NCBI GenBank assembly: GCA_029204225.1
Contig: CM055107.1
Coordinates: forward strand, 4,039,079-4,103,078
DNA: 64,000 bases
Origin: Diphasiastrum complanatum
Lineage: Eukaryota > Streptophyta > Lycopodiopsida > Lycopodiales > Lycopodiaceae
Reading direction: 5' to 3'
A program made the position numbers and the translations under genes. The notes under the pieces are model-generated. The model was not told the DNA's origin. It was given only the letters and a program-made list of their open reading frames with translations, and searched no databases. This document shows, one piece after another, positions 12,280 to 22,910 of this stretch. Numbering within the stretch: the stretch's first letter is position 1; every line of letters starts with the position of its first letter.

Positions 12280-12970
12280 TGTCCGAGTTCTGAACTTCAA
12301 TATTTGAATAGAAAATCAAGGTCCTTGTGGTTCAGACAACAATTTTTTTCAATTTTTTTTTGATTTTGACCTTCAGACAGAGTTGTCTCACTATGGGCAA
12401 GTTCTTGAGGCTATGTGCGAGTTTTGCAGAGCAGCGCAGATAGCTTTGCGAGTTTTATTTATAGAAAGAATAACTTAAAGTCACCTAGAATCACTTTTTC
12501 ATATCAGGATAAATTTTCACAGAGCATAGATGAGTGGAGAATATGGAGGAGACTAAAAATGGCATAGGCAAATTTTAGTTGTGGTCCTCAACATGTGTGC
12601 AAGTTTGGTTTGACCAAAAATGGCAAAAAATGGCATTGCTTGCTCAAAATTCAAACTTTTTTTCAATGTAAGGAATTTGCATAGGTCATTAGAAACTCGT
12701 GCAACTAGTTCTTGAGCCATAATGACAATGGGCGAGTTTTGCTCTAAATATTTTTTTGAGAAAGTTTTGTTTGAGTTTTTTTTTTTTTTTTTTTTTTTTG
12801 ACAAGGATGAGCTCCAGAGAACTCGCACAACGTACTAATGGATTTGGCATTGTGAAATCTGTATTCTTGATGATGGGCGAGTTTATCTAAGGTGATTTGG
12901 TGTGTGATCGTAGAATAGTTCAAAAGAGTTGATTGGTCCAATTGATGGCCTTACAGAAACTCACACAGGC
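12280..12970. repeat. Second array of GCGAGTTT-like motifs with a T-run
   Basis: GGGCAAGTTC at 12395, GTGCGAGTTTTG at 12415, TTGCGAGTTTT at 12446, GTGCAAGTTTGG at 12597, AAACTCGTGC at 12692, GGGCGAGTTTTG at 12729, AACTCGCAC at 12820, GGGCGAGTTT at 12874 and AAACTCACAC at 12957. A run of about 21 T lies at 12779-12799. This array and the one at 8.2-8.9 kb bracket element C, as LTR remnants might. Confidence 0.55.
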
Positions 12971-12975
12971 TGATA

Positions 12976-13494
12976 TGTTATGTCCATGACCAGTACATAG
13001 GATACAATATACTCCTAGTCTTGGATACATGGTACTCCAGTGAAACAAGCTATTAGTTATGCCACGTCATATTGGACGTGACCCGAAAGTAACTAATATC
13101 CTTGTGAGGTGCAGAACACACTAAATGGAGTTTAGACAAGGTATGAGATAGTGTATGCGTGTAGATTTATCATTAGCAATTCTATGAATAGTTGGTCCAT
13201 GCATAGGACTCTATTTTAGGTGAATCTATGTATAGGGAACTTAGGGCCATATATGGCTATGTGCTCAGGATGCTTTTGGCTCTATATAATGGGTCCAAAC
13301 TCGCCCTACTCCACATCATGGTTGTAGATTCATTGCCAGGCTCTCACTCTATATTCATGCTTTTTGTTCCTTGGCTTGGGGGTGAGGCTTCTAGAGATTG
13401 ATTGGATGCTTCTATTGGTCAGGTGGTTTCTCCATAGTGTGTTATCCATTGTGTTTGTGATTTGTAAGCAAGATCTAAGGAGCTTCCCTTATAG
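12976..13494 (+). mobile_element. 5' LTR of gypsy copy A
   Basis: It starts TGTTATGTCC at 12976 and ends just before the primer binding site at 13495. A TATA word (TATATAA) lies at 13284. The same LTR appears in inverse orientation at 26572-27050 and 22675-22879, with the shared start TGTTATGTCCATGAC. The exact 3' end is uncertain by a few bases because no canonical CA precedes the primer site. Confidence 0.8.
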
Positions 13495-13507
13495 TGGTAT
13501 CAGAGCA
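13495..13507 (+). promoter_or_regulatory. Primer binding site, initiator-Met tRNA type
   Basis: TGGTATCAGAGCA is the standard plant retrotransposon primer site complementary to the 3' end of initiator methionyl-tRNA. It follows the LTR of copy A directly. Confidence 0.85.
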
Positions 13508-15381
13508 AGGCTTACAAGCTTGGAGAGGTGATGCTTTTCATTGGAGCTTGGTGGTAATCAACTAGTATTCACATCCAAGGAGAGGAGCAAGGTTGCAAGT
13601 TGGTGGATCTTCCTAATTTCAATTTGCATGATCCATATCTCTCTCAAATTCATTGTGGTTTATGGTGAATTGTGCTAGGAAATCAATTTTGGCTGTCTTT
13701 TTGGAGTTTTAGCATGTGTAGCTCAAAACTAGTTATGGATATGAAATTTCCAACAAGTTAATTTACTTTGAAGTAGTTGAAATTCAGGTTGCATGTTGGA
13801 TCTTCCCATGTATTTGGATTCTAGGCTCTTTTGTGCCAAATTTGGCTTGTTTTCCATGATCTTGGCACAAAATTGATGGTATAATTCAAAATCCAGCAAG
13901 TTCAGATCAATTGGTTGGTTATAACTTTGTATATTGGATTGCATGTGGGTTAGAAAAATGTTCTTGCCATTAAATTCCAATTTGTGCATGGTGAAAAAAT
14001 CTAGAAAGGGCCAAAATCCATGATTTTTGCTTGTTTTTTTCATGAAATTGGATGGTAGGAGGTTGTAGAACATCAATTGAAGCTGGAAAAAGATGAATCA
14101 TAGTCTTCTAGAGCTGTCCTAAGATTTAGAGCCAAGAATTCCAGCAATTTGGTTTGTAGGAAGTCAAAAAAGTGTCAAAAATTGACCAATTTTGGTGAGT
14201 TTTGGGGGGTGGATTTCTCTAAATCCATAAGGAGCTCATTTTGGAATTTTTACAGTATGATTTGTATTCCTTTTTACCTTCCTAGCAAGCTATTAGACCT
14301 ATAAATTGGTGGGTAGAGGCTTTTGTTTCAATTCCATCAAGTTTGTGGCAATTTTGACTTCTAGAAATCAAGAATTCATGGTTCTCAGCCCATACTACTT
14401 CATAGGATCTGTATGTAGGCTTCATGGAACTCTTAAACACCATTTAAGAATGTTTGGATTATCACTTTTAGGTTTGCAAGTTTTTAGGCTGATTGGCCTT
14501 GAAAAAGTGCGTCCTCTTACAGGTTTTTTGGCGGTTCTAAACTCGCACATGTGAATCCTAGGCGGTAGGCTGACGTGGCAAGTGTCTTGTTCACTAGGTC
14601 TCCCTCTGTACTGAGCTTTACAGCACCCAATTTGGTGTCCTGTAGCCAAAGATATGATATAAGTTTAGCAATTTTGTGAGCAAAATTGGTAGAATTTTGA
14701 ATTGTTCTGATTGCATGCATGACAATTTCCTAGTTTGAGGTACAATATTTGCATGGAATGTCTGCATGTTGATTCTCTGAGTGATTTTGGCATGCATGAG
14801 AGGTTTAGATCTGTTTTGAGTGGTTATACGCATGTACTCTGACTGATAGATACAAAACTAGGTTTTATAGCTGACAATTTCCGTAGAACTTGTTTTTTAA
14901 CGTAAAATTCCATAATTGTAAAAAATCAGTTTAATGTCGCATCTTTTGCATGCTAGATGGACATTAAAGTAGTAAAATCAAGAATCGAACAATTAATCGA
15001 ATTTTCAATTTTGGTTGTTTAATATTTGATAGTAGTTTTTTACGAATTTAGGAATGTAAATTTTTTTAATTTTTTTAAAAGTGCGAAAACTCAAATTTTT
15101 TTAGTTTTTTTCAGTTTCTTGAATTTTCTATGAAATTGACTAAAAATAGTGATTCGACCATGCTGGAGTTAATTTCAGTCGTTTTTGGTCAACTGTACTT
15201 CACTATGAGTTAATCTAATATTAACTAAATTTAGTAATTTCCAGGATAGATATATCGAGATGGCCGAAGAAACTTCAATTCAAGATGAAATCTAGGTGCG
15301 CCATATTGTATGGTGATTTGTCAATAGTTGAGTACGGCGCTCAATGATATGAATAATCGTAATCAGATGAGAGATTAGCAA
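13508..15381 (+). mobile_element. Untranslated leader of gypsy copy A
   Basis: About 1.9 kb without a convincing frame separates the primer site from gag. Parts of it reappear inverted at 25.38-26.57 kb in copy B (for example the regions around 14160-14300 and 14500-14860), so it belongs to the element. A GCGAGTTT-type word occurs at about 14540. Confidence 0.65.
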
Positions 15382-16530
15382 ATGGAAGTTCTGTTGAATA
15401 AAGTCAAATTGATGTCTTCACCCAATCTCGGTTTTCAACCGGAGGTTTATGCGAGGGAGAAAAAGGAGAAGAAACTTGAGGTCGTCGAGGACTGGTTGGC
15501 CAAGTGGAGTAGTTACTTCAATCTGCACGGTGTTCCTGATGAGAAGAAAATTGAAAGTGTCGTGCTATTCTTACGTGGCAAAGCGTCATTGTGGCGGCGA
15601 GATTTATCGTTGAAGCCAACTACTTGGGATGCGTTTGCGGAGCTTTTCAAGAAAGCTTTCGTAGTTGCCGATGACATGGCCTACTACCTAAAGTTTGTGA
15701 ACTGCAGGATGGGTACAAAGAGTTTAGACTCTTATATCCAGAAATTTATGGACCTATGGAATAGGGTACCATTCTTCGATGCGAAGTTGGCACTTTGGCA
15801 GTTTGTCCTAGGTTTGCCAGTCGACTATCAGAACGAATGCAGGCGAAATATGCTTCAAAACCTTGAGGATGCATTTCGGATTGCGAAAGCATATGATTCC
15901 ACAATGGTGGCATCCAGGAAGCAGTTTGCGCAAATTCCAACCTCTTTGAAAACCAAGAAGGGTAAGAAGCGCGGTCCAGACCAAGCAAAATATTTTGATG
16001 AATTAGATCAAGCATCATCAGAGCCCAGGAAGCCGAAGAGGAAGAGATTTAAGAAATCTATGTCCCGGGAAAAGGCTAAGAAAGGGAACTTATGTTTCGT
16101 CTGTAAGAAGCTTGAACATGTGTGTAAATTTTGTCCAGAAAGGAAAAAAGGGTCTGCTCACATGATTGAGATTCCAGGAGGCAATGGTAAGACTTTGGAA
16201 ATTAACCTGACTGATTGTGAGTGTGAATGTTCTTTTAGTACTACTTCTTTCTTGCCTAATGAACTTTTCCGTTTAATTGGCACTGTTAAAGATCAAGAGG
16301 TGAGTATTTTATTGGACAATGGTTCAACTCATAATTTTATTAATTCTCGTTTTGAACAGAAACTCAGCTTGGAAACTGAAGCCAACAATCATAGATATAA
16401 AGTTTATCTAGCTTCAGGATCAGAGTTGGAGACTTGGAACGTAAAAGTCCCGAAGCTCCCAATTTTGATGCAAGGACACACAGAATTAGTTAATTTTCAT
16501 GTTTTAGACCCAGGATGGATGACCTTGTAG
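15382..16530 (+). pseudogene. Gypsy chromovirus gag-protease, copy A
   Basis: A 382-residue frame. Residues ~30-200 carry the retrotransposon gag fold (DWLAKWSSYFNLH, VLFLRGKASLWRR, LDSYIQKFMDLWNRV, LGLPVDYQNECRR). A basic region follows, then an intact zinc knuckle CFVCKKLEHVCKFC (CX2CX4HX4C). The aspartic protease begins at VSILLDNGSTHNF, where the usual DSG/DTG triad reads DNG, so activity is doubtful. The frame stops after HVLDPGWMTL, where sequence expected between protease and reverse transcriptase is missing. Gag and protease package and mature the element particles. Copy B has a close relative. Confidence 0.85.
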
Positions 16531-17888
16531 ATCACTTGGGTGGAGCTCGATATCTCAGGATAGGGTACCATCAAATAAGAATTAAGTTGGAAGATGTACA
16601 AAAGACAGAATTTCATTCTAGATTTGGTCATTATGAATTCTTAGTGTTGCCATTTGGATTAACGAATGGGCCGACAACGTTCCAGCAAATGATGAAATTT
16701 ATTTCGTGTATTCTTAGACGACATTCTCGTTTACAGTACATCCTTGGTGGAACACGTAGAACACTTAAAAATCGTCTTGATGAAACTCCGTTGAGAGTTA
16801 CTCTACGCTAAAGAGTCCAGGTGCGAGTTCTTTAAGCAAGAGTTGCTTTATCTCGGTCATAAGATCACAACAAATGGGATCAAGACTGATGATGATAAAA
16901 TCAAGATTGTGATTGAGTGGCCAATTCCGGGAACTGTGAGGCAAGTAAAGTCATTCTTAGGTTTTATACTTTTCTTCAAGAGATTTATTGAGGATTATGC
17001 TAAGTAAGCAGCACCAATTTGACAAAAGGATTTGTTAATAAAAAGAAAAAGAGGAATCAACCTAGTCCGCCTATTGTTTGGAACAATAAATTGAATCAAT
17101 GTTTTGAGAAACTTAAAACAATGATTGTTTCAGCTCCCGTGTTACAAATTGCAAAACCAGATTTACCTTACGTCGTGAGATCGGACGCAAGTGATGTTGC
17201 AGTTGGTGCAGTTCTATTACAAATGGATAGGCCACTAACGTTTGAAAGCAAAAAATTCACTGGTCCTCAGTTGTGTTATACTACGCAGGAAAAGGAATTG
17301 TTTGATGTAATCCATGCACTTAAAACTTGGAGACACTACTTGTATGGTAGTAAGTTTGTAGTGTATACGGATCACCAGCCTCTTAAGTATTTTTGTAATC
17401 AACATGATCTTCGGGGGAGAAAAGCTCGATGGGCTGAGTTGATGCAAGAATTCGCTCATGAAATCCTTTACATAAGAGGCAACTCTAATCAAGTTGCAAA
17501 TGCTCTTAGGTGGATCGCTGAACTGAATGAGTTGTCATTCACCCAGATTTCTACGGATCTATATCTTTCACTAAGAGGAAAATATGAATCAGATTCCCAT
17601 TTTGGTCACATTTGGAACATTGTTCAGACCGAAAGAAATGTGGACAGTGTTGAGTTAGAAACAAAGGGGACTCAACTGACTAAGAAAGATAAGAAGATTA
17701 TGGAACAGTTCACCATTCGAGATGGATTACTATTTTGGAATGGAAAAGCTTGCGTACCTGGTGATGATGAGCTCAAACGTAAGATTTTGTTTGAATGTCA
17801 TGACATACCCTATGCTGGACATCCCGGTCTACACATGACTCTGGACTTGGTTAAGAGGGAATTTTATTGGCCAAAGCTCACTCCTTGA
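16515..17888 (+). pseudogene. Gypsy reverse transcriptase-RNase H-integrase start, copy A
   Basis: The reverse transcriptase begins at DDLVDHLGGARYL but lacks the SKIDLRS-type segment holding the first catalytic Asp before GYHQIRIK. GHYEFLVLPFGLTN is intact. A frameshift near 16690 moves the catalytic FLDDILVYS into another frame. Further stops occur near 17005. From 17019 a 289-residue frame carries RNase H (VVRSDASDVAVGAVL, TQEKELFDVIHAL, YTDHQPLKYF) and the start of the integrase zinc domain (HDIPYAGHPGLHMTLDLV..FYWPKL). The element is cut at 17888, before the integrase core. Confidence 0.85.
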
Positions 17889-19015
17889 CTTCCTAACTTG
17901 TTCCAGGACCTTTTGAGAGTGTCACCCCTCAGACTCTGATAGAGCACACTTGGTGCTCTCGAGTCAACTTTACAATAGGTATATAGAATATCTTTGCAAG
18001 TTTTGAGACAATTTTGGAGGGACCACCATACTCGATCATTTTTTTTTCTCTTGATAGTGATATGATACAATATAACCCTCTTGAAAATGTATAAATTGAA
18101 GCTTGTTGGTGGCAGGTTTTGTTTCATGCTTGTCTCATTAACTATGATTATCATATTGTTATGTATGCTATGAAGAATGAGCTAATTGCCCAAGTTGCAT
18201 AATTGGAAATTAGGATATAAAATGACAAAAAATATGGTTGTTTTATCTTTCTCTTATTAAGTTTTGATTTTTTATAGGGCCTTTTAGAAAATGGAAGCTT
18301 AACGAAACCACCCTTATCAATGATCAAATAAGCTATCATCACTAATTCCATGGGACAACGAATCACAAAATAAGTGATCGGTTGCATAGAAAAACAACTT
18401 GCTATAGGCATTACACTTAGTTCCATAATTTGAATTATGTAGAAGACTGTGAAAAATCATTTAAAAAAGTTCATGACATCTCTTAAGACAACAAAATGAC
18501 ACATAAACAATCATGACACTTAAAGGAACATCATAAGACTCGGCATGGGACTCTTGCCACCTAGGGGCAACTCAAACCCATTTTTTAGGCTTCAGGACAT
18601 TGCGTGGCATGTTGAGTTGCCATGACAACATAAGAAAAATGGACCAATGGGATGGTAGGAATTCAAATTGGCAAATCATATTGAGGCCCTTAAATTAGCA
18701 CTTGTCAGCCAAGTTCGAAAAGGAGGTGGTCCATCAACTCACTTGCCAAAGGTCAAAAAATGGGCGGCAAGTCAATGGACCAAGCAAAGGACTTGCTGCT
18801 AGTCTGAAACCACCCTAAATTGCAATGAGGCATAAAGTCATCACATACATATATTATTGATGCTTTAAATTTTGTGCTTATGAAATGGACCCAATTTTTA
18901 ACTTGAAAACATATGAGTCTATGAGAGCAATAAGATAACTCAGATTCATCCACATGCTTATGATTTCACAACTAATAGTATGATCCACTAAACCTAACCA
19001 CCAAGATCAAGCTTG
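17889..19015. other. Non-coding stretch after the break in copy A
   Basis: Sequence unrelated to integrase starts abruptly at 17889. Frames at 17864-18154 and 18151-18426 (minus) show no domain. No LTR end or inverted repeat was recognised, so the nature of the insert is open. Confidence 0.4.

Positions 19016-19111
<96 letters not shown>
19016..19111. repeat. (CT)n microsatellite
   Basis: About 47 uninterrupted CT units, followed closely by a run of ten C at about 19121-19130. Confidence 0.95.
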
Positions 19112-19114
<3 letters not shown>

Positions 19115-19136
19115 AAGTCCACCCCCCCCCTTAATC

Positions 19137-19397
19137 TGGATCCATGAATGCCTCAATCTTCATGCTAAGCAATGCACAAAATCTGTTGTGTGCATCAATG
19201 CTCAATGCCTTGGTAAATACATCTATTGTCATGTCCTGCATTCTGAGTACATTAAGTTTATCTCTCTGTTGAGAACCTTACTCCTAACATAGTGATAAAG
19301 AATCTCATTGTGCTTACTCCTAGAATGAAATCTAGGATTGGCTAATAAGACAATGGCACTTTGATTATCACATAATATATTTGTGGGAGTGTATTGA
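19137..19397 (-). pseudogene. Ty1/copia RNase H C-terminal fragment
   Basis: The minus strand gives ILCDNQSAIVLLANPRFH followed by SRSKHNEILYHYVR, the end of the copia RNase H domain with the CDN and RSKH words. A frameshift lies before the last segment (FTKALSID-like words near 19210), and the fragment ends with a stop at 19137. Nothing else of the element is preserved here. It abuts the CT microsatellite. Confidence 0.8.
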
Positions 19398-20109
19398 TTC
19401 AGACTAATGTCTGACAGTAAATTTCTCTACCAAATTGCTTCTTTCATTAGAGGAGTTCCAAGGCCCAAAAGGACTATCTAAGAAATGCCACATAAGAGAG
19501 AGAAAATCATCGGATTTTAAAGCTCCGACCGAATTTTTGGTCTATCCACACAACTCCGATGACTTGACCTCACTAGTAACGTATGTAGTTAACTGGAACT
19601 TGGGTAGCCGCAACGTGTGGGGTCCATACTTCAAGATTCTATTTTCTACCATTAACTAACATAACTTCTCATGTAAATGCAAATCGTATTGCACATCAAA
19701 GTTTCTTTCCATCTACTCATAGCATTCACATCAAAGGAAAACAATCTTATCGATTTGAAAATCATGGCAAGAAACTTTGAATATTTTGGATCACAATGAG
19801 CGCCAACGTGATGTGCAATTCAGAAAATATGGAGTGTGTTGGATCAAATGGAGTGGCAAGGTTATTTCAAAATTTTGCAATTCAAAAATTTGCAATTTCA
19901 ACACACATCTATTGAAAAAATATTTTGCTCATAACTGCAAAGCTTTGATTTGCATATAAAGCAAGAAACATGGAGTGTGATGGATAAAAAAGAGCACCAT
20001 GGTCATTTCAAACTTTTTCAGTTTAATTTTTTTTAATTAAGATGAGTTTCAATAGCTTGCAAGATATAACAATTTGGTTTTCTACTAGATTAGTCTATCA
20101 AATATTAAG
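19398..20109. other. Non-coding stretch, nothing firmly recognised
   Basis: Contains a short phrase repeated at about 19820 and 19970 (ATGGAGTGTG followed by TTGGATC or ATGGATA). No domain or element end is visible. Confidence 0.4.
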
Positions 20110-20361
20110 ATGTCTAAATATCATCTCCATATTGATCTTCCCACAGAATATGCTCCACTGTCAAGAAAAAATCTGAAAGGATCCACCTTACCAGCTCACC
20201 AAAGGGCGGAAGACATGAAACATTGTGATCTTTGGGTTGATGGAAGTTTGTATCCATTGATCCAAGCTCAATGCAACATCCAAATTTTAGATCAGTCACA
20301 CAACTCGTACTGTTTTTGTGTGAAGGACACAATGGTCTATTGGGTTATTGTGAAAGATTGA
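20110..20361 (+). CDS. Unrecognised 83-residue ORF upstream of DDE-like transposase
   Basis: The frame starts MSKYHLHIDLPTEYAPL and has LWVDGSLYPLIQAQ and YCFCVKDTMVYWVIVKD. I do not recognise the family. It is in the same orientation as, and about 40 bases before, the coiled-coil frame at 20404, and may be an N-terminal exon or an accessory protein of the same transposon. Coding status is inferred only from position and from non-repetitive composition. Confidence 0.35.
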   Translation: MSKYHLHIDLPTEYAPLSRKNLKGSTLPAHQRAEDMKHCDLWVDGSLYPLIQAQCNIQILDQSHNSYCFCVKDTMVYWVIVKD

Positions 20362-20403
20362 AAAATTATAACATTAGTAATTCAATAAAAAAAAGTCCAT
20401 TGT

Positions 20404-20720
20404 TTGGAAAATATGTTGAATGGTTTGCTTATTGACTACAGAGAAAAAGAAACTCTTTTGTTGCAAACAACAAAAGAGAATGAAATCTTGAAGATAGATA
20501 ATTCTCGTTTGCAAGATATTATATTCAACCTTAACCAAGAAACTGACAATATGAAACTAATTGTACAAACATTGCGTACCTCATATTGTCAAATACATGC
20601 AAAAGTAAACACATTACGGAAGAAAATACTGAACAATAAGCGAAAAAGAGTTATTTTAAAAAGTATTGACGAGCTTTCATCAAGTGGGGGTCAACGAAAA
20701 AAAAGAATATATGCTTTCAA
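20404..20720 (+). CDS. Coiled-coil exon, probable N-terminal part of transposon protein
   Basis: The frame has heptad-like leucines over residues ~10-80 (LLLQTTKENEILKIDNSRL) followed by basic KKILNNKRKRV and QRKKRIYAFK. A splice donor GTAAGA at 20721 and an acceptor TTTTGCAG ending at 20817 suggest a 97-base intron leading to the next frame. However, joining at exactly these sites puts a TAA right after the junction, so either another acceptor is used or the gene is dead. DNA binding or oligomerisation is a guess from composition. Confidence 0.4.
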
Positions 20721-20857
20721 GTAAGATTATGTTTTAAACTATTCATGTGTTTTGTTTCATGTAGCACATCAATGATTGTGAATTTTTTTTTTTCTAAATC
20801 TTATTTTTATTTTGCAGATAAGCTTTAGTCACCAATCAAAATCCGAAAGACAAGGAC

Positions 20858-22430
20858 ATGATTGGAAAGCCTTTGAGTGCAGTACTTACAGCCAAGTCAA
20901 CAACAAGTCTACTAGGAAATCAACGATACTCTCGAATCAAGTCCAAGATTGTAGAGGCCCTTATGGGCGAAGTCGGCAAGATCATTGACCGAAAATTGAT
21001 ACAAGGAGCATGTGATTATTCTGGTATTAGCAGGGATGCATATGACACAATGTTTAAAATTATCAAAGAGGCATTTGGACAAGTACATATAAAAAAATTT
21101 CCTATTCCCCTGGCCCTTTCAAATCAAATTAGAGAGGGATGTGTTAAACATGGGTTTGCAAAACATCATTGGTATTCCTTACCATATCAATGAAATTTAT
21201 AACTCAAAACATGGCACTTTGTCATATGATTCCACCAACAACATGTTTGTAGATCTGAATCATTTACTGAGATTTATTGTAAAGTTTTATGGAATCACAA
21301 ATGAAAGTGTTGAAAAATTGATATTAGTTTTCAAGTTAGATGAATCAGAAGTAATAAAGGGACAAAAGCTGGAAAGGGTTAGTGTTACACTTATGAATGG
21401 AGCATTAAGCAATACGATAAACTCGGAGAGTCTTGATTTCAATGTGTAGTCCAAAAATAATATTTGGTGGTTAGCAGCTTTCCAAGTTTAAATCTATTCT
21501 ATTGAGTACTAGAAACTAATTCATTTCAAGAATTTATGGTTTTGTGTTTTAAGCTAATATTATTTTGTTATTATAGGTCTAAGTTCAATTCTCTTAAAAT
21601 AGTTTATGATTTTGTGTTTCAAACAGGTTTTAAAAGAAAATCATGACATTCTATTTTGGAATTTTAGTAAAACAGAATATCCAGAGATAATTAAGAATCA
21701 TATGAGTGACACACCACTCAACGTTCCTGGAATAGGTGATTTTAAGGTGGAATGGCATTTGGCTGGAGACCTGAAGTCGTTGAAGTGCATGTTCAACGTC
21801 TCACATGGAGCAAATTCAAAACATCCATGTCTCTATTGCATGAAAACTACACAAGACATGTCGAAGAGCACGAGAGTTTCAAGGGATATAGAAGATCCGA
21901 CTTGGAAACCAATATTATTGATTCCGCTTAAAAATGTTCACATTTGTACACTACATGGAGATGTTAGAATTATCAAAAAATTGATATACCTTTATATTTG
22001 GTTTGCTTGGAATACTAAGCCAGAGTCATTAGCCAATAAAGCAATAGCTCGATTGGAAGAAGTTTTATCAAAAGCTGGACTTCATAAAGGACACATTAAA
22101 ATACAAAAGGACGAGAAGCTTTTAGAGAAAACGGGAAACATCCCATGCAAACCAAGCATAGGAGGATCCAAAGCTCGTCGTTTCTTATCAAATCATTCCG
22201 GAAAACCGATTAAAATCCGGTACTCAATTTGGATAGATGTACTCAATGCCACAAAGGATTTTGAAGAAAAAGGAACAATGAGGATTAAAAATGTTCAAGT
22301 CTGGACAACATGGTCAAATTGCTCAGAAAAGATAAACTGTCTGATACTGATGTCCTACTAATTGAGAAATCAACAATTGAGTTTGTGGATGCAGTTAAAG
22401 ATGCCTGGGGTGAAGGTCAATCCTCACTAT
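20858..22430 (+). pseudogene. DDE-like transposase of an unusual superfamily
   Basis: Three frames read on from one another: 20858-21193, 21141-21449 and 21606-22361, with a frameshift near 21150 and a stop at 21449. A further frameshift near 22300 leads into DTDVLLIEKSTIEF and DAWGEGQSSLYHF. The middle carries KLILVFKLDESEVIKGQ followed by RVSVTLM, and the last frame has EWHLAGDLKSLKCMF, then ANSKHPCLYCMK. A first Asp, then GDLK, then a CxxC pair is the layout of RNase H-fold cut-and-paste transposases (second catalytic Asp followed by a zinc-type CxxC). It resembles uncharacterised transposase-like proteins I recall from invertebrates and fish rather than TNP2, hAT or MULE. It is cut by a copia fragment near 22430. 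Confidence 0.5.
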
Positions 22431-22674
22431 ACCATTTTTTCCACTGGATGTGTCTATCTTCTTAGCATCCTCGTCTTCATACATCTTGGATTCATCAAAG
22501 ATAACATCACGGCTTATATGGATTTTGTTTTCCACTGGATCAAAACATCTATAGCCCTTCACATGATCATCATATCCTAGGAATATGCACTTGATAGCTT
22601 TTACATCAAGTTTATGTCTTTCTTCCTTAGGAATGTGTACAAAGGCCTTACATCCAAAGATTCGCAAGTGGTTC
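22431..22674 (-). pseudogene. Ty1/copia integrase C-terminal fragment
   Basis: The minus frame contains LRIFGCKAFVHIPKEERHK, then CIFLGYDDHVKGYRC and HISRDVIFDES. This is the conserved copia stretch between integrase core and reverse transcriptase. It is truncated on both sides: against the DDE-like transposase near 22430 and against the LTR of gypsy copy B near 22675, where the short word TTCATAGAATT could be microhomology. Confidence 0.8.
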
Positions 22675-22879
22675 ATAGAATTACTATTGATAACTCTACA
22701 CATGCATACACTGTTTCATACCTTGTCTAAACTCCATTTAGCATGTTCTGGGCCTCACAAGGATATTAGTTACTTTCAGGTCACGTCCAGTATGACATGT
22801 CATAACTAACAGCTTGTTTCACTGGAGTACCGTGTATCCAAGACTAGGAGTATCCCATGTACTGGTCATGGACATAACA
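22675..22879 (-). mobile_element. Truncated 3' LTR of gypsy copy B
   Basis: The minus strand starts TGTTATGTCCATGACC at 22879 directly after a polypurine tract and follows the LTR of copies A and B for about 200 bases before breaking off at the copia fragment. Confidence 0.8.
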
Positions 22880-22897
22880 TTCTTCCCTCCTTAAATT
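22880..22897 (-). promoter_or_regulatory. Polypurine tract of gypsy copy B
   Basis: The minus strand reads AATTTAAGGAGGGAAGAA directly before the LTR start TGTTATG, the expected second-strand primer. Confidence 0.75.
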
Positions 22898-22910
22898 GTT
22901 TCTATCCTTA

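Noticed and set aside
17864-18426. Minus-strand frames as genes
   Set aside because: No motif, AT-driven composition, and position directly after a transposon break.
22395-22580. Plus-strand frames continuing the DDE-like transposase past 22.43 kb
   Set aside because: The minus strand clearly encodes copia integrase here, so the transposase is truncated.
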